A stretch of 64,000 bases of DNA from Cypionkella aquatica (lineage in GTDB: Bacteria > Pseudomonadota > Alphaproteobacteria > Rhodobacterales > Rhodobacteraceae): positions 11,109 to 75,108 of the forward strand of contig NZ_BSPP01000008.1 in assembly GCF_030161095.1 (NCBI RefSeq), given 5' to 3'. Position numbers and translations under genes: made by a program. A model generated the notes under the pieces. The model was not told the DNA's origin. It did not search any database and was given only the letters and a program-made list of their open reading frames with translations. Numbering within the stretch: position 1 is the first letter of the stretch; each line of letters begins with the position of its first letter. Of the stretch, positions 62,561-64,000 are shown in pieces.

Positions 62561-63145
62561 ATGCTGCGCCTATCATTTTTGCTTATGCTGCTTGCCGCCC
62601 CCGTTGCGGCTGGGACGTTGTCGGGTGTGAAGGCCGCCGAAATCTCGGGTCAGCTTTACGCAGCGGGGGTGGCTGCGGGCGATCCGGTGCTGTTGATCGC
62701 TGCGGCCAAGTTGCGAAAATCGCTGGTGTTTCGCGGCGAAGGCGAGGCTCCACTGGGGTGGGAGGCGATGCTGGCGCAGGCCGAAGCGATGGCTGCGGGC
62801 GATGATGTTTTGCTGGGGCTGATCGCGGATGTACGGGCGGAAAGCAGCAAGGGTGTGGCCTCGGGGCCGATGTATAGCATTGGGACGCTTGCCAGTGGCG
62901 GGGTGAATCGTTTTCCCGACGTGGGCTTTGCGGCGGGCGATTATGCCGAGGTTTATCTGGAGGCAAAGGCCGAAACCGACCTGAATTTGGCAGTGTTTGA
63001 TGCAAAGGGGCAGTTGGTCTGCGCCGATACAGACCCCGGCCCGATTGCCTATTGCGGTTGGACAGCGGCGCGTGACGCGGGCTATGTGATGCAGGTGGAA
63101 AACCTTGGGCCGCTGGAGAGCGGCTATGCGTTGATGACGAATTAG
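62561..63145 (+). CDS. secreted protein of unknown function with PPC-like C-terminal domain
   Basis: A 194-aa protein. A signal peptide (MLRLSFLLMLLAAPVAAGTL) is followed by a helical segment (about 25-100) and a beta-sandwich-like C-terminal part (about 110-194, with AEVYLEAKAETDLNLAVFDA and ADTDPGPIAYCGWTA). This resembles bacterial pre-peptidase C-terminal (PPC) domains attached to secreted proteases. It ends 4 bases before the second orthocaspase gene, so the two are co-transcribed and may act together. Confidence 0.75.
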   Translation: MLRLSFLLMLLAAPVAAGTLSGVKAAEISGQLYAAGVAAGDPVLLIAAAKLRKSLVFRGEGEAPLGWEAMLAQAEAMAAGDDVLLGLIADVRAESSKGVASGPMYSIGTLASGGVNRFPDVGFAAGDYAEVYLEAKAETDLNLAVFDAKGQLVCADTDPGPIAYCGWTAARDAGYVMQVENLGPLESGYALMTN

Positions 63146-63149
63146 CGCC

Positions 63150-64000
63150 ATGACATTGCTGGGAAAAATCCGCGCGGGTATGATGGGTCTGGGGCTGGCT
63201 TTGGTGGCATTTCCCGCCGTTGCGCGCGACAATTACGCGCTGCTGATCGGGGCTGCCGAGTATAAGAACCTTGATCCGAAATACTGGCTGAAGGGGCCTG
63301 CCAATGATGTGCGGCTGGTGCAGGCATATCTGACGACCGCCAGCCCAGTGAAGTTTGCGCCGGACGATGTGATCGTGCTGGCCGATGGGATCGCAGGGGC
63401 GAGGCCGCCGACTTTGGCTGCGATCCGCGGCGCGGTGGCGGATTTGACAGCGCAGGTGCAGCCGGGGGATTTTGTCTATCTGCATTTCTCGGGGCATGGC
63501 TCGCAATCGCCGGCGCTGGTGCCGGAAACCGAGTTGGATGGCTTGGATGAGACGTTTTTGCCGTCGGATATCGGGCCTTGGGACGACGCCGTGGGGCATG
63601 TGCAGAATGCGCTGATTGACGATGAAATCGGCACAATGATTGATGGCTTGCGCGCCAAGGGGGCGGATGTCTGGGCGGTGTTTGACAGTTGCCATTCGGG
63701 CACTGTGACGCGCGGGGTCGAGGAAGATGACGTGCGTTTGCGGCAATTGCCGACCGATGCTTTGGGGATTCCGCCCGCGTTGTCCGAGGGTTCCAACCGC
63801 GCTTTGCCAGCGGTTGAAGCGCCGTTTGACGAGGTGTCAAAGCCCGGCATGGGCAGTTTTGTGGCGTTTTTTGCCGCCCAAACCAACGAAGTGACCCCCG
63901 AGAAGAACCTGCCAAAAGGCAAGCCGGGCCGGGTGCCGCAGGGGGTATTCACCTATACTTTGTTCGAGGTTCTCGCGCAAAATCCGGGGGTTAGCTATGG
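63150..64000 (+). CDS. second exported orthocaspase, cut by the window end
   Basis: The frame opens with ATG 63150 and runs off the right edge (283 codons seen). A signal peptide (MMGLGLALVAFPAVARDN region) precedes a caspase p20-like domain: LKGPANDVRLVQAYL, catalytic His116 in LHFSGHGSQS and Cys181 in AVFDSCHSGT. It is a relative of the orthocaspase at 54376, with the same exported layout, and lies 4 bases after the PPC-like gene. The C-terminal part is outside the window. Confidence 0.88.
   Translation, partial: MTLLGKIRAGMMGLGLALVAFPAVARDNYALLIGAAEYKNLDPKYWLKGPANDVRLVQAYLTTASPVKFAPDDVIVLADGIAGARPPTLAAIRGAVADLTAQVQPGDFVYLHFSGHGSQSPALVPETELDGLDETFLPSDIGPWDDAVGHVQNALIDDEIGTMIDGLRAKGADVWAVFDSCHSGTVTRGVEEDDVRLRQLPTDALGIPPALSEGSNRALPAVEAPFDEVSKPGMGSFVAFFAAQTNEVTPEKNLPKGKPGRVPQGVFTYTLFEVLAQNPGVSY

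Overview
The window looks like chromosomal DNA of an alphaproteobacterium of the Rhodobacteraceae/Paracoccaceae (Rhodobacter-Roseobacter-Paracoccus) group. The evidence is its high G+C, a malyl-CoA/beta-methylmalyl-CoA lyase (mcl1) that closely resembles the Rhodobacter enzyme as I remember it, a cysteate sulfo-lyase and HpsN-like dehydrogenase of the type found in marine roseobacters, several RTX/Hint proteins, an SRP RNA and many housekeeping genes. No prophage, integron, CRISPR array or rRNA operon was seen, and I saw no tRNA gene. The only mobile-type gene is one REP-associated (RAYT) transposase-like gene.

Layout. 1-4.2 kb: a stretch without a convincing gene, then two divergent regulator/target pairs (TetR with a cupin, ArsR-type with an MFS transporter). 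4.2-14 kb: a compact nine-gene minus-strand operon (cuyA, a DegT-family PLP enzyme, an Asp/Glu-racemase family protein, a tauABC-like importer, an hpsN-like dehydrogenase, a YeiH/TauZ-type exporter, an alpha/beta hydrolase) with a divergent LysR regulator. It reads as uptake and desulfonation of a C3 sulfonate (cysteate and/or dihydroxypropanesulfonate), with sulfite exported. 14-17 kb: an SDR, a metallo-beta-lactamase-fold hydrolase and an aminotransferase gene broken by one in-frame TAG. 17-23 kb: SRP RNA, a zinc-ribbon membrane protein, ftsEX-plsC-tfoX-like genes, a PPOX flavoprotein and a Hint protein. 23-31 kb: accA, mcl1, a D-amino-acid-transaminase-like gene, an RTX protein, N-formylglutamate amidohydrolase, pyk, rpmI-rplT. 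31-35 kb: pheS and pheT with a tiny antisense membrane-protein gene between them.

35.3-41.8 kb: a tightly packed six-gene minus-strand operon (coiled-coil protein, unknown 377-aa protein, AAA ATPase, unknown 453-aa protein, 88-aa membrane protein, DUF1523-like membrane protein). None of these has a function I can name, and I regard it as the best candidate for an undescribed multi-protein machine. 42-53 kb: panBC, a cupin, an L,D-transpeptidase, a GlsB/YeaQ-type protein, creatinase, yghU, a zinc-ribbon protein, RAYT, an SDR, pgsA-moaD-moaE, epmA and efp.

53-64 kb: after denD comes a region of exported proteases. An orthocaspase gene overlaps that of an S1-family zymogen protease. Then follow a histidine kinase, a response regulator and an HtrA/DegP-like PDZ protease in one minus-strand operon. 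Divergent from these lies a Tat-exported multicopper oxidase followed by a PPC-like secreted protein and a second orthocaspase that runs off the window end. Together they suggest an envelope proteolytic or stress-response system; a cascade from orthocaspase to S1 protease is a testable hypothesis. Two identical 16-bp palindromes (TGTCCACGCGTGGACA), each lying just behind a stop codon and 34 kb apart, are the most striking non-coding signal.
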